DNA from: Bryobacterales bacterium
GTDB taxonomy: Bacteria; Acidobacteriota; Terriglobia; Bryobacterales; Bryobacteraceae
Direction of reading: 5' to 3'
Assembly: GCA_026954325.1 (NCBI GenBank)
Contig: JAIXKK010000034.1
Location: 1-64,000 of the forward strand
DNA: 64,000 bases
Part shown: positions 21,368-29,027 of the stretch, piece after piece
Position numbering within the stretch: position 1 is the stretch's first letter
Layout of the letters: each line of letters opens with the position of its first letter
The notes under the pieces: generated by a model
Told to the model about the DNA's origin: nothing
The model's database searches: none
Seen by the model: only the letters and a program-made list of their open reading frames with translations
Program-made: the position numbers and the translations under genes

Positions 21368-22342
21368 TCATCCTCCCGCCAGCGCGATAGCCCTGGGAAG
21401 CACTTCCTCGAAAATGTGATCTCTCCCAAGCAGCGCCAATTCTTCGCGCATCAGATCCCAGTCGGATGATACGGTGAAGGGCAGGTTGTTGGCAACGTCT
21501 CCCCGGGTAAACCGGAGGATCGTCCGCGAGTCGAGGGTGAACGAGAGGTTCAGTCCCGCTCCACGAAGGTCCACGGCGTGAATCGGATCGTCCGAATCAG
21601 CCACTGCGAACTCGATGCCGGACTGGACGCCCAATCCCCGGAGCAGCCAGGCGCCCAGGTACCAAGCTTCCGGCCCGGGACCGCGTTTGCCCGCCGTGAT
21701 GGAGACCTGATGAATCTCGTGCAATCGGGAAAGGGTGGCACGGTCATCGAAAGCGCAGGCAATTACCTCGCGCCAAGGGGTAAGGGCCGTCCAGGCCAGA
21801 TCATGGATGGCGTGGCCAAGTTGCCGAAGGCCGGCGATGCGTTCCAGCATTCGTTGCGGTTCGGATGCACAGCGGGAGTCCACGATCACCTTCCCCGCCA
21901 CGGAGAGCAGCGGCTGAAAGGCGGGCAGGGAAAACAACTTCGGGCCCCGGCACACGAGCACAACGGGAAGGTCCGGCGCCATCACTCCCAGCACGATGCG
22001 GGGAAGATCCTGGAGACTTCCCTCCGAGGCCATGATTTCGATCTGCTCGCAGCAGATCTGCTGGCGGCGCCCGAACGGCATCCAACATAGGGCAAGGACG
22101 CGGGACTCGATGTCCGGATCGGAGCCGTCGCGCACGCGGAGCACGATGGCGCGGCTGGGGTGGTCGTGCATGATCCCGGCGATCATCTCGCCGAGCACGC
22201 CCGCCTCTTCCTCCTCGTCGGCGGCGATGATGAGCGTCATGGCGCACGCGCGCAACACGCCGGCTTCGTCGCCCGCGCCGAGGCCCACCCAAAGCTCGCT
22301 CAGCTCTTTCAATATGGCTTCCGGAGTGACTTTCGGGGGCAT
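21368..22342 (-). CDS. opcA: Glucose-6-phosphate dehydrogenase assembly protein OpcA-like
   Basis: The 324-residue protein matches the OpcA family, known from cyanobacteria and actinobacteria as an activator or assembly factor of glucose-6-phosphate dehydrogenase. Family-like segments are CAMTLIIAAD, HPSRAIVL, CCEQIEI and LPVVLVCRGP. Its ATG shares one base with the zwf stop (TAATG), which couples the two. GGAGG lies 9 bases upstream. The place between zwf and pgl is the standard one. Biochemical function in this phylum is inferred. Confidence 0.9.
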   Translation of the reverse strand: MPPKVTPEAILKELSELWVGLGAGDEAGVLRACAMTLIIAADEEEEAGVLGEMIAGIMHDHPSRAIVLRVRDGSDPDIESRVLALCWMPFGRRQQICCEQIEIMASEGSLQDLPRIVLGVMAPDLPVVLVCRGPKLFSLPAFQPLLSVAGKVIVDSRCASEPQRMLERIAGLRQLGHAIHDLAWTALTPWREVIACAFDDRATLSRLHEIHQVSITAGKRGPGPEAWYLGAWLLRGLGVQSGIEFAVADSDDPIHAVDLRGAGLNLSFTLDSRTILRFTRGDVANNLPFTVSSDWDLMREELALLGRDHIFEEVLPRAIALAGG

Positions 22343-23868
22343 TATGGGACCCTCCACGCATGGCCGCGCCGGGCAAGCATATCGTCACTCTCCCTGGGCC
22401 CCCACGATCCGGCGTCGTAATTCGGGAAATTGAACTTGCCGGCGCCCCAGTAGTCGAGAATGGGCTGCACCACCTGCCATGACGCCTCCACCATGTCCTG
22501 GCGGGTGTAGAGCGTGGCGTCCCCGGCCATGGCGTCGAGCAGCAGCGTCTCGTAGGCGGTGGGCGTGCGGACACCGAAGCTCGAGCCGTAGTTGAAATCC
22601 ATGGACACGGGGCGCAGTTTCATGCCGGCGCCGGGATTTTTCGACAGGAAGCGCAGGGAGATGCCCTCTTCGGGCTGAATCCGGATAATGAGCAGGTTCG
22701 GGCGCATCGTGTACCCGTTGTGATTGTCGCGATCGAAGATGGAGAGCGGAGCGGCGTTGAAGTGGATGGCGATATCCGTAACGCGTTTCGGCAAGCGTTT
22801 TCCCGTGCGGATGTAGAAAGGGACGCCCGCCCAGCGCCAATTGTCGACGAAGAAGGTCACGGCCGCGTAGGTATCGGTTTGGGAGGCGGGATCGACGCCG
22901 GGTTCCTGCCGGAAACCGGGGATGCCGGTGGCGCCTACCCGCCCTGGTCCGTACTGTCCGGCCACGGCGTTTGCCGGGACATCCTCCTCTTTATGCACGC
23001 GCACGGAACGTAGCAACTTGGCCCGCTCATCGCGCACGGCATTGGGCTCGAAGACGGCAGCCGGTTCCATGGCGATGGTGCCCATCACCTGGAGCAGGTG
23101 GTTCTGGATCATGTCCCGCAGCGCGCCGGAGGTCTGGTAGTATGCCCCGCGTCCCTCCACGCCGATGGATTCGGCGGCGGTAATCTGCACGTGGTTCACG
23201 TAGCGGCGGTTCCACAGGGGCTCGAAGATGCCGTTGGCAAAGCGGAACGCCAATATGTTCTGGACCGTTTCCTTGCCCAGATAGTGATCGATACGATAAA
23301 TTTCCTTTTCGGGAAATGCCGCCTGCAGGCGCTGATTCAACTCACGCGCGGTTGCCAGATCGTATCCGAAGGGTTTCTCCACGACGACCCGGCGCCAACC
23401 GTTGCCTTCGGCCAGGCCCACCGAGGCCAATCCGTTCACCACGGGTTCATAGTGCGAGGGCTGGGTGGAGAGGTAGAAGAGAATGTTGCCTCCGGTACCC
23501 GCCTCGTGGGCATTCAGCCGGGACGCAAGCGTCCGGTAGAAGACCGGGTCCTTCAGATCTCCCGGCAGATAAAAGATTGCCTTGGCGAACTCGTCCCACA
23601 GCGCCTCGTCAAATGGGCTGTCCTCGAGGAACTGGCGGACGGATTCCTTCATCTTCTCGCGGAAATCCTCATCGGGCATGGGCGTGCGGGAATTGCCGTA
23701 AATGACGAATCCGGACGGCATGCGGCGTTCGAAGGCGAGCCGGTAGAGGGAAGGAATCAGCTTCCGTTTCGTCAGATCGCCATTTGCGCCGAAGATGACG
23801 ATGGCGGCAGGCGGAACCCGGCGGTCGAACCGCAAGGAATCTTGAAATGGATTGGTGACCCCAGCCAT
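22342..23868 (-). CDS. zwf: Glucose-6-phosphate 1-dehydrogenase
   Basis: The 508-residue enzyme catalyses the NADP-dependent first step of the oxidative pentose phosphate pathway. Seen motifs: coenzyme loop IFGANGDLTKRK near residue 25, substrate/active-site RIDHYLGKE (about 195) and KPFGYD. Length is typical. It is first in the operon zwf-opcA-pgl-capA-like and is divergent from galE, with a 94-base gap that holds a 9-bp inverted repeat. Confidence 0.97.
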   Translation of the reverse strand: MAGVTNPFQDSLRFDRRVPPAAIVIFGANGDLTKRKLIPSLYRLAFERRMPSGFVIYGNSRTPMPDEDFREKMKESVRQFLEDSPFDEALWDEFAKAIFYLPGDLKDPVFYRTLASRLNAHEAGTGGNILFYLSTQPSHYEPVVNGLASVGLAEGNGWRRVVVEKPFGYDLATARELNQRLQAAFPEKEIYRIDHYLGKETVQNILAFRFANGIFEPLWNRRYVNHVQITAAESIGVEGRGAYYQTSGALRDMIQNHLLQVMGTIAMEPAAVFEPNAVRDERAKLLRSVRVHKEEDVPANAVAGQYGPGRVGATGIPGFRQEPGVDPASQTDTYAAVTFFVDNWRWAGVPFYIRTGKRLPKRVTDIAIHFNAAPLSIFDRDNHNGYTMRPNLLIIRIQPEEGISLRFLSKNPGAGMKLRPVSMDFNYGSSFGVRTPTAYETLLLDAMAGDATLYTRQDMVEASWQVVQPILDYWGAGKFNFPNYDAGSWGPRESDDMLARRGHAWRVP

Positions 23869-23935
23869 GAGACCACGTTAGCACGCGAGATTGGGGCTCC
23901 CGTTCGCGCCTGGGCGAGGGCCAGCACGGGCCAGG

Positions 23936-23962
23936 GAAGCATCCGGCTATGATGGATGCTTC
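23936..23962 (+). promoter_or_regulatory. Perfect 9-9-9 inverted repeat touching the galE start codon
   Basis: GAAGCATCC (23936-23944) and GGATGCTTC (23954-23962) are exact reverse complements separated by 9 bases, and the second arm ends at the base before the galE ATG. The spacer contains TATGAT (23948-23953), a good -10 box whose expected start would be at about the ATG. No good -35 box was found. It could be an operator covering the promoter or, if transcribed, a hairpin. The 9-9-9 geometry recalls CIRCE, but the sequence differs. Confidence 0.5.
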
Positions 23963-24943
23963 ATGCGAATTCTCGTCACCGGCGGAGCGGGATACATCGG
24001 AAGCCACGTCGCCAAGGCGCTGGCATTGGCGGGGCATACGCCGGTGGTGTTCGACAATCTCGAGATGGGCCATAGATGGGCGGTCCGGTGGGGGCCACTG
24101 CTGGAAGGGGATCTTGCGGACCGGTCCGCGGTGCGCGCGGCGGTCGAGGACGTGGAAGCGGTGGTGCATCTGGCGGGGTATATCTTCGTTGGAGAATCGG
24201 TGAAAGAGCCGTCGAAATATTACCGTAATAACTTCGTGAATTCCTTGAACCTTCTGGACGCGATGACGGCGGCGGGCGTGCGCGATATCGTCTTTTCCTC
24301 CACGGCGGCGGTGTATGGGGCGCCGGCGGACGTTCCCATCCCCGAGGATTCTCCGAAAATTCCCATCAATCCTTACGGCGAATCGAAGCGGTTCTTCGAG
24401 CAGGCCCTCGAGTGGTACGGGGCGGCCTACGGCATCCGGTCGCTTTGCCTGCGCTATTTCAATGCAGCCGGCGCGGATCCGGATGGGGAAACCGGCGAAG
24501 CGCACGAACCCGAGACGCATCTGATTCCCCTGGTCATTGACGCGGCCCTGGGCGTCCGTCCTCCCGTCGGGCTGTTTGGAACGGACTACCCCACGCCCGA
24601 CGGCACGGCGATTCGCGATTACATCCACGTCACGGATTTGGCGCGCGCGCATGTGATGGGGATCGAGTATCTCCACAACGGAGGCGCGTCCAGGGCGCTG
24701 AACGTCGGTACGGGCCTGGGGCACAGCGTCCGCGAGGTCATCTCCGCGGTGGAGGGAATCAGCGGCCTGCCGGTTCCCGTGCGCCTTGCGCCGCGGCGCG
24801 AGGGAGATTCCCCGGCGCTTGTCGCCTTGGCGTTGCGGGCACGCGAAGTGCTCGGGTGGGAACCCCGGCGCTCGTCCCTTGAAGAGATTGTCCGGACCGC
24901 GCTTGCCTGGCACGGACGCATGGGCAAAGTTCCGCCGCAATGA
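23963..24943 (+). CDS. galE: UDP-glucose 4-epimerase
   Basis: The 326-residue protein is an extended SDR: NAD loop TGGAGYIGSH near residue 7, FDNLEMGHR, Ser in FSSTAAVYG and the YxxxK motif in NPYGESKR. These with IRDYIHVTDLA match GalE, which interconverts UDP-glucose and UDP-galactose for surface sugars. The ATG at 23963 is chosen because the Rossmann motif then starts normally. There is no Shine-Dalgarno site and the mRNA may be leaderless. It is divergent from zwf. Confidence 0.93.
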   Translation: MRILVTGGAGYIGSHVAKALALAGHTPVVFDNLEMGHRWAVRWGPLLEGDLADRSAVRAAVEDVEAVVHLAGYIFVGESVKEPSKYYRNNFVNSLNLLDAMTAAGVRDIVFSSTAAVYGAPADVPIPEDSPKIPINPYGESKRFFEQALEWYGAAYGIRSLCLRYFNAAGADPDGETGEAHEPETHLIPLVIDAALGVRPPVGLFGTDYPTPDGTAIRDYIHVTDLARAHVMGIEYLHNGGASRALNVGTGLGHSVREVISAVEGISGLPVPVRLAPRREGDSPALVALALRAREVLGWEPRRSSLEEIVRTALAWHGRMGKVPPQ

Positions 24944-24996
24944 GCTAACATGGTGGTGTTCTTTACCAGCCCTCGTCTGAATTCCTATAACCAGAT

Positions 24997-25380
24997 ATGA
25001 ACAACAAGCAGGAAAGCAGGAAGATCCTGGCATTGGTCAGCGATTTGATGTTCACCGTAAAAATCACCGAGGCCGCCAAAAGAAATGGCATGCCCGTCGA
25101 GTACGTGAAGACGGACTCCGATCTGCTCGAAAAGGCCGGCGAAAAGCCGCAGTTGATCATCATGGATCTCAACATCGCCTCGGCTGAACCGGTAAAGTTG
25201 ATCGAGCAATTGAAGACATCGGAAAGCACGAAGGATATCAGCATCCTGAGCTATGTTTCCCATGTGCAGGCCGATCTCAAACAGAAGGCGCAGGAAGCAG
25301 GCGCGGACGTGGTGATGGCGCGCTCGGCCCTCTCGCAAAACCTCATTCAGATTCTCAAACGCCATAGCGGCAAACCGTGA
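24997..25380 (+). CDS. Stand-alone, partly degenerate receiver-domain protein
   Basis: The 127-residue protein has the response-regulator receiver pattern. It keeps the phospho-accepting Asp in LIIMDLN and a Ser in ILSYVS, but the N-terminal acidic pair is reduced to a single Asp (LVSDLMF), and the conserved Lys after beta-5 is missing (VVMARSAL). No output domain is fused. The next gene starts by a 4-base GTGA overlap, so it probably works with that membrane protein. No histidine kinase is adjacent. Phosphorylation competence is doubtful. Confidence 0.75.
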   Translation: MNNKQESRKILALVSDLMFTVKITEAAKRNGMPVEYVKTDSDLLEKAGEKPQLIIMDLNIASAEPVKLIEQLKTSESTKDISILSYVSHVQADLKQKAQEAGADVVMARSALSQNLIQILKRHSGKP

Positions 25381-25922
25381 AACTGCTGGAGTGTGTTCTC
25401 GCCTTCCGGGAGCGGGTCACGCTGGCATGGCAGCTAACCTGGCCGGCGGTGCTCTGCGACTTCTTGTGGTCGTTCACGGTTCACGTCATGCTCGAGGTAC
25501 GCTCCCCCGGGGTGGAGGCGCTATACCTTGTGCCCTATCTGCTTGTCATCGCGCCGTGGCTGGTGCGGCGGATGTTCCGCCGCACCTATCCCGGCTTCCG
25601 TCTCCAGACCCTGGATGGCGGGCATGAAGCGCCCATGGGCTATACGGAAAGCTTCAAGGTGATGTGGCTGCTGAGTTGGCGAACCTCGATCCTGATGCTG
25701 GCCTTCCTGCTGGTAGTCTCTCTAGCCGGCGGACTGGTCCACCTGCAATTGGCCTCGCTCGTTCCCTCTTCGACGGAGGCTCCCTTTCTCAACGAGGTGG
25801 GGTTGAGCATCCTGGAGAACGGAGCGGCGCTCTTTCTGATGCCGCTGGTGATGCCGGGGATGTTCCATAAGAAGTATCAGGGATTCCGGGTGGCGGCGGT
25901 GCGCACGAAAGGGCGCAAGTAG
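25377..25922 (+). CDS. Membrane protein of unknown function
   Basis: The 181-residue protein starts with GTG overlapping the receiver gene by 4 bases. Roughly four hydrophobic segments are visible: WPAVLCDFLWSFTVHVML, LYLVPYLLVIAPWLV, TSILMLAFLLVVSLAGGLV and ENGAALFLMPLVMPGMF. A loop of basic character contains RRMFRRTYPGFRLQ, and a similar phrase KKYQGFR recurs near the end, suggesting an internal duplication. I do not recognise the family. Coupling suggests partnership with the degenerate receiver. Confidence 0.7.
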   Translation: MKLLECVLAFRERVTLAWQLTWPAVLCDFLWSFTVHVMLEVRSPGVEALYLVPYLLVIAPWLVRRMFRRTYPGFRLQTLDGGHEAPMGYTESFKVMWLLSWRTSILMLAFLLVVSLAGGLVHLQLASLVPSSTEAPFLNEVGLSILENGAALFLMPLVMPGMFHKKYQGFRVAAVRTKGRK

Positions 25923-25923
25923 G

Positions 25924-26206
25924 CTACCGCGCCATGCGGCGGCGCAGGGCGAGCAGCGAGTCCGGAGTGAATTCGCGGCCGCCGGCGCCCGCTCAGGATA
26001 TCTTTCATGGACATTCGCTCCACGCGGATCACTTCCGCTGCCTGTAGCCGCGGCGGGCCATCGTATACCCAGCCATAAGCGGCTCCGAAGACGCGGCTGG
26101 GGCCGTCCTCGAAGTAGAAAGGGAACCATCCTTTGAAAGGAACACCGCGAATTCCCAACTCCTCTTCCAATTCCCGCTCAGCGCTCCGCGCGTTCCGCGC
26201 GAAGTA
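25924..26206 (-). pseudogene. Nudix hydrolase remnant, frameshifted and N-terminally lost
   Basis: Reading on the minus strand, a half Nudix box (SAERELEEELGI) is followed by a normal Nudix C-terminal half (WFPFYFEDG, then YGWVYDGPPRLQAAEVIRVE and MSMKDIL). After SGRR the frame is lost. Adding back one base restores a natural ending (GREFTPDSLLALRRRMAR, stop at 25926-25924). Upstream of the box the frame stops at TGA (26209-26207), and no GxxxxxE half of the Nudix box or N-terminal domain is seen. So there is at least one single-base shift plus N-terminal loss. A sequencing error could explain the first but not the second. Confidence 0.65.
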
Positions 26207-26493
26207 TCATCCTCGATGCGGTTCCGCAAAAGGATGTGCTGAACGCGGAAGCGCCGGCGTCCCAAAGCGAGACCGGCATCCTCCAGGCGCGGGCCGCCGG
26301 TGAGCAGAACACACCCCGGGCGCGGATCGCCGATGCGGCCGGCCCTCGGACACGGGCGGTGAATGTACGGGCCGAGGCGCCGAACCCCGGCGGATTGCCG
26401 CTGCCCGGGAAGTTCCGCCGGATTACCTTCCCGCATGTCCTCCAGTGGGCGCCGCCACACCGGCTTCGTCCGGCAGGGTAACATCTACTCGTA
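26207..26493. other. Degenerate or non-coding stretch upstream of the Nudix remnant
   Basis: About 290 bases lie between the remnant and the start of the multihaem gene. All six frames are open for part of it, but none resembles a protein family or has a ribosome site. It may hold decayed sequence of the original gene neighbourhood and the promoter of the multihaem gene. Confidence 0.35.
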
Positions 26494-28125
26494 ATGAACG
26501 TTGGTTCATGGTGGGTGTTCGTCTGCGGTTCCGGCGCCATCCTGCTCGGGGCGGTTCCGCCCTGCCGTCTCTGCCACCCGGACAAAGCGCGGGGCTTCGC
26601 CCAGACAGGAATGGGCCGGTCTATTTCAGTCCCTGGCACGGACATCAGCGGGGCTTATTACCATCGTGGGTCCAACCGGCATTACCGTGTCGCGAACGGA
26701 ACGCTTCGCCGTCATCAGATCGACGCCCAGGGCCGCGAGGTGAACATAGAAGAAAAAGCAATTGATCTTTTCCTTGGTTCGGGCAATCACGCCAAGACCC
26801 TGGTTCACCGCTCCTCCGACGGCAGGCTGCTCGAGTTGCCGCTCACCTGGTACGCCTCGGACAAGGGCGGCTATTGGGCCATGAGCCCCGGCTACGACCG
26901 TCCCGATCATCTCGATTTTCGCCGCGAGATTACGGCCGAATGCGTGTTCTGCCACAGCGCTTCCCCTACTCCAACCCCCATCGATTGCAGCCGCTGCCAT
27001 GGCTCAACCGCGGCTCATCTGGAAAAACCGGGCAAAGGCTCCATCCTGAACCCGGCGAACCTTGATCCCGCGCGGCAAGTCGAGATCTGTCTTCAGTGCC
27101 ATCTCGAGACGGCTTCGAGCGGCCTCACCGATTCCATCCGGCGCATCAACCGCGACGTATTCTCCTTTCGGCCCGGGGAGCCCCTCGGCGGCTACAAACT
27201 TTATTTCGACCGCGCCGCGCCGTCCCCGGACATGGACATCAATCACGCGGGCTACGGCTTTCTGCAATCGCCCTGCTACCGAAAGAGTGAAGGCAGACTC
27301 ACTTGCACCACTTGTCACAATCCGCATCGCCGCGGAGTGGACCATCGCGCTTCCTGCCGGGGCTGCCACCACACCACGCATGCCCAAGAGGCAACCGATT
27401 GCGTCTCCTGCCACATGCCGAGGCGGCGCACGCGCGACGCTATTCACGTGGTGATGACGGATCACCGGGTGACGCGCCATCCACCGCTGGGCGATCCTCT
27501 GGCGTTGCGGCGCGAGCCTACCGAGCGATACTCCGGCCCTCTGGTGCGTTTCTATCCACCGGGCCCCGCGTCGCCCGAAGATGCGCTCTATCTGGCCTCG
27601 GCCCAGGTCCGGGAAGACAATAACCTCATCGAGGGAATTGAGATGTTGCGGCGCGCCATCCGCACGCTGAAGCCCAGGGATTCTGTCTGGTATTGGGATC
27701 TTGCGGAAGCCTCGCGCCGCGGCGGCGACATGGCCGGCGCACAGCGGGCTTATCGCGACGCACTCTCCCGCGGCCCGGATTCGGCGAAAATTCTCACCGG
27801 CCTCGCCGATCTTCTTCTCCGTCAGGACAACTCCGAGGAAGCCGAGAAACTGCTCCGCCGAGCGATCAAAGCCGATCCCCGTTTCCCCGCCGCGCTCAAC
27901 ACGCTGGCTATCATCCGCGGCTCCAAAGGCAGAATTGAAGAGGCGCTCCGGCTGCTCAAGGCGTCGGCGCAAGCCCGGAAAGATCTTCCCGCCACGTGGA
28001 TCAACCTCGGTGTCGCCTACGAACACGCGGGGGACCGGCAGGCGGCTGAGGAATCGTATCGCGAGGCGATCCGTTTGCAACCGGACTCAAGCGAAGCCCG
28101 TAGAAGGCTCTCGGCGCTTCATTAA
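26494..28125 (+). CDS. Exported seven-haem cytochrome c fused to TPR repeats
   Basis: The 543-residue protein has an N-terminal export signal and seven CxxCH haem-binding motifs: CRLCH (24-28), CVFCH, CSRCH, CLQCH, CTTCH, CRGCH and CVSCH, all within the first ~320 residues. The C-terminal ~170 residues form about four TPR units (for example AGAQRAYRDALSRGPDS and AAEESYREAIRLQPDS). It likely acts in periplasmic electron transfer with the TPRs as a docking module. Similar cytochrome-TPR proteins are annotated in soil Acidobacteria, but the acceptor is unknown. Confidence 0.85.
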   Translation: MNVGSWWVFVCGSGAILLGAVPPCRLCHPDKARGFAQTGMGRSISVPGTDISGAYYHRGSNRHYRVANGTLRRHQIDAQGREVNIEEKAIDLFLGSGNHAKTLVHRSSDGRLLELPLTWYASDKGGYWAMSPGYDRPDHLDFRREITAECVFCHSASPTPTPIDCSRCHGSTAAHLEKPGKGSILNPANLDPARQVEICLQCHLETASSGLTDSIRRINRDVFSFRPGEPLGGYKLYFDRAAPSPDMDINHAGYGFLQSPCYRKSEGRLTCTTCHNPHRRGVDHRASCRGCHHTTHAQEATDCVSCHMPRRRTRDAIHVVMTDHRVTRHPPLGDPLALRREPTERYSGPLVRFYPPGPASPEDALYLASAQVREDNNLIEGIEMLRRAIRTLKPRDSVWYWDLAEASRRGGDMAGAQRAYRDALSRGPDSAKILTGLADLLLRQDNSEEAEKLLRRAIKADPRFPAALNTLAIIRGSKGRIEEALRLLKASAQARKDLPATWINLGVAYEHAGDRQAAEESYREAIRLQPDSSEARRRLSALH

Positions 28126-28161
28126 AACTTCTTCAGGTGTTCAGAGGAGCCGAACGGCAAA

Positions 28162-28190
28162 TTGACGGAGAGCCGGAGTAGAAATACACT
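28162..28190 (+). promoter_or_regulatory. Sigma70-type promoter for the iclR-lyase genes
   Basis: TTGACG (28162-28167), a 17-base spacer and TACACT (28185-28190) precede the iclR GTG at 28200 by 9 bases. This is the same hexamer pair and spacing found before vapB. Transcription would begin at about 28197-28200, so the mRNA may be leaderless. Seen directly; use is inferred. Confidence 0.6.
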
Positions 28191-28199
28191 CGTAGACAC

Positions 28200-29027
28200 G
28201 TGACGCCCGTATCCCGTTCCAGAGAAAATTCAGTCATACTGAACAACGTGTCAATCCACGCAAGGGACTACGGCGTGTCATCCGTCCGCAAAGCGCTCGA
28301 ACTGCTGGGTTGTTTCACTCCCCGCGCCACCTCCTGGACCTTGTCCGACCTTGCCCGCGCCGTACGCATGCCGAAGAGTACGACGCACAATCTTCTGCGC
28401 ACGCTCCACGAGTTCGACCTGGTCCGGCAGGACCCGCAGACGCGCTCATATCGTCTCGGTCCGAGGGCCTTCGAACTGGGTCTGGCCTTTGCCAAGGGAA
28501 CGGACATGCTTTCGCATGCGCGCCCCGTACTCTCGCGGCTGGCGGAAGCCTCCGGGGAAACCGTCAAGCTGGGGATGCTTTCTCAAGGCCAGGTGCTGGT
28601 GATCGCGGCGGTGGAATCCACCCGGCAGTTGCACACGCGCGGCGACACCGGCACGCGCTGGCCCCTGCACTCCTCGAGCCTCGGCAAGGCCATTCTCAGC
28701 GTGCTGCCTTCGGAGGAGGCCGCCGATATTCTGTCCCGCCAGGGCATGCCCCGGTTCACCCAGTCCACTCTCACCACATGGCCTGAAATGGAGCGCGAAA
28801 TCCAGCGCATCCGCGGCCGCGGCTACGCGCTGGACCTGGAAGAAAACGAGCCGGGCGTCTGCTGCGTGGCGGCCGCCCTCGCCGACCCGCTCAACCGGAC
28901 CGTAGCGGCGATTAGCGTCTCCGGGCCCTCCGTACGGATGAAAGCGGGGGCAGTGGATGAGTTCGCGCGCCATTTGACGGCCGCCGCGCGCTCCATCGCC
29001 AAATATTTTGATCGCGAAACTTTATGA
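28200..29027 (+). CDS. IclR-family transcriptional regulator
   Basis: The 275-residue protein has an N-terminal winged helix-turn-helix (about 26-85: SVRKALELLGCF, LARAVRMPKSTTHNLLRTL) and a C-terminal IclR effector domain (SSLGKAILSVLP, RGRGYALDLEE, AAALADPLNR). It probably controls the following lyase gene, with which it overlaps by 4 bases. The GTG at 28200 fits a leaderless mRNA from the adjacent promoter. A GTG at 28248 is the alternative and would leave a palindrome (28229-28243) in the leader. The effector is probably a sugar acid, by family analogy. Confidence 0.92.
   Translation: MTPVSRSRENSVILNNVSIHARDYGVSSVRKALELLGCFTPRATSWTLSDLARAVRMPKSTTHNLLRTLHEFDLVRQDPQTRSYRLGPRAFELGLAFAKGTDMLSHARPVLSRLAEASGETVKLGMLSQGQVLVIAAVESTRQLHTRGDTGTRWPLHSSSLGKAILSVLPSEEAADILSRQGMPRFTQSTLTTWPEMEREIQRIRGRGYALDLEENEPGVCCVAAALADPLNRTVAAISVSGPSVRMKAGAVDEFARHLTAAARSIAKYFDRETL
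28229..28243. promoter_or_regulatory. Palindrome TTCAGTCATACTGAA, candidate IclR operator
   Basis: TTCAGT (28229-28234) and ACTGAA (28238-28243) form a perfect inverted repeat around CAT, about 40 bases after the -10 box of the iclR promoter. The size and arrangement match short operators used by IclR-family dimers. It falls inside the reading frame if translation begins at 28200, or in the leader if it begins at 28248. Confidence 0.45.

Noticed and set aside
23669..25033. 454-codon minus-strand frame opposite galE
   Set aside because: It is antisense to galE, which has complete motifs, and its His/Arg-rich composition is typical of a shadow frame.
26236..26481. 81-codon plus-strand frame upstream of the multihaem gene
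   Set aside because: It is not recognisable and has no ribosome site; it overlaps a degenerate stretch next to the Nudix remnant.
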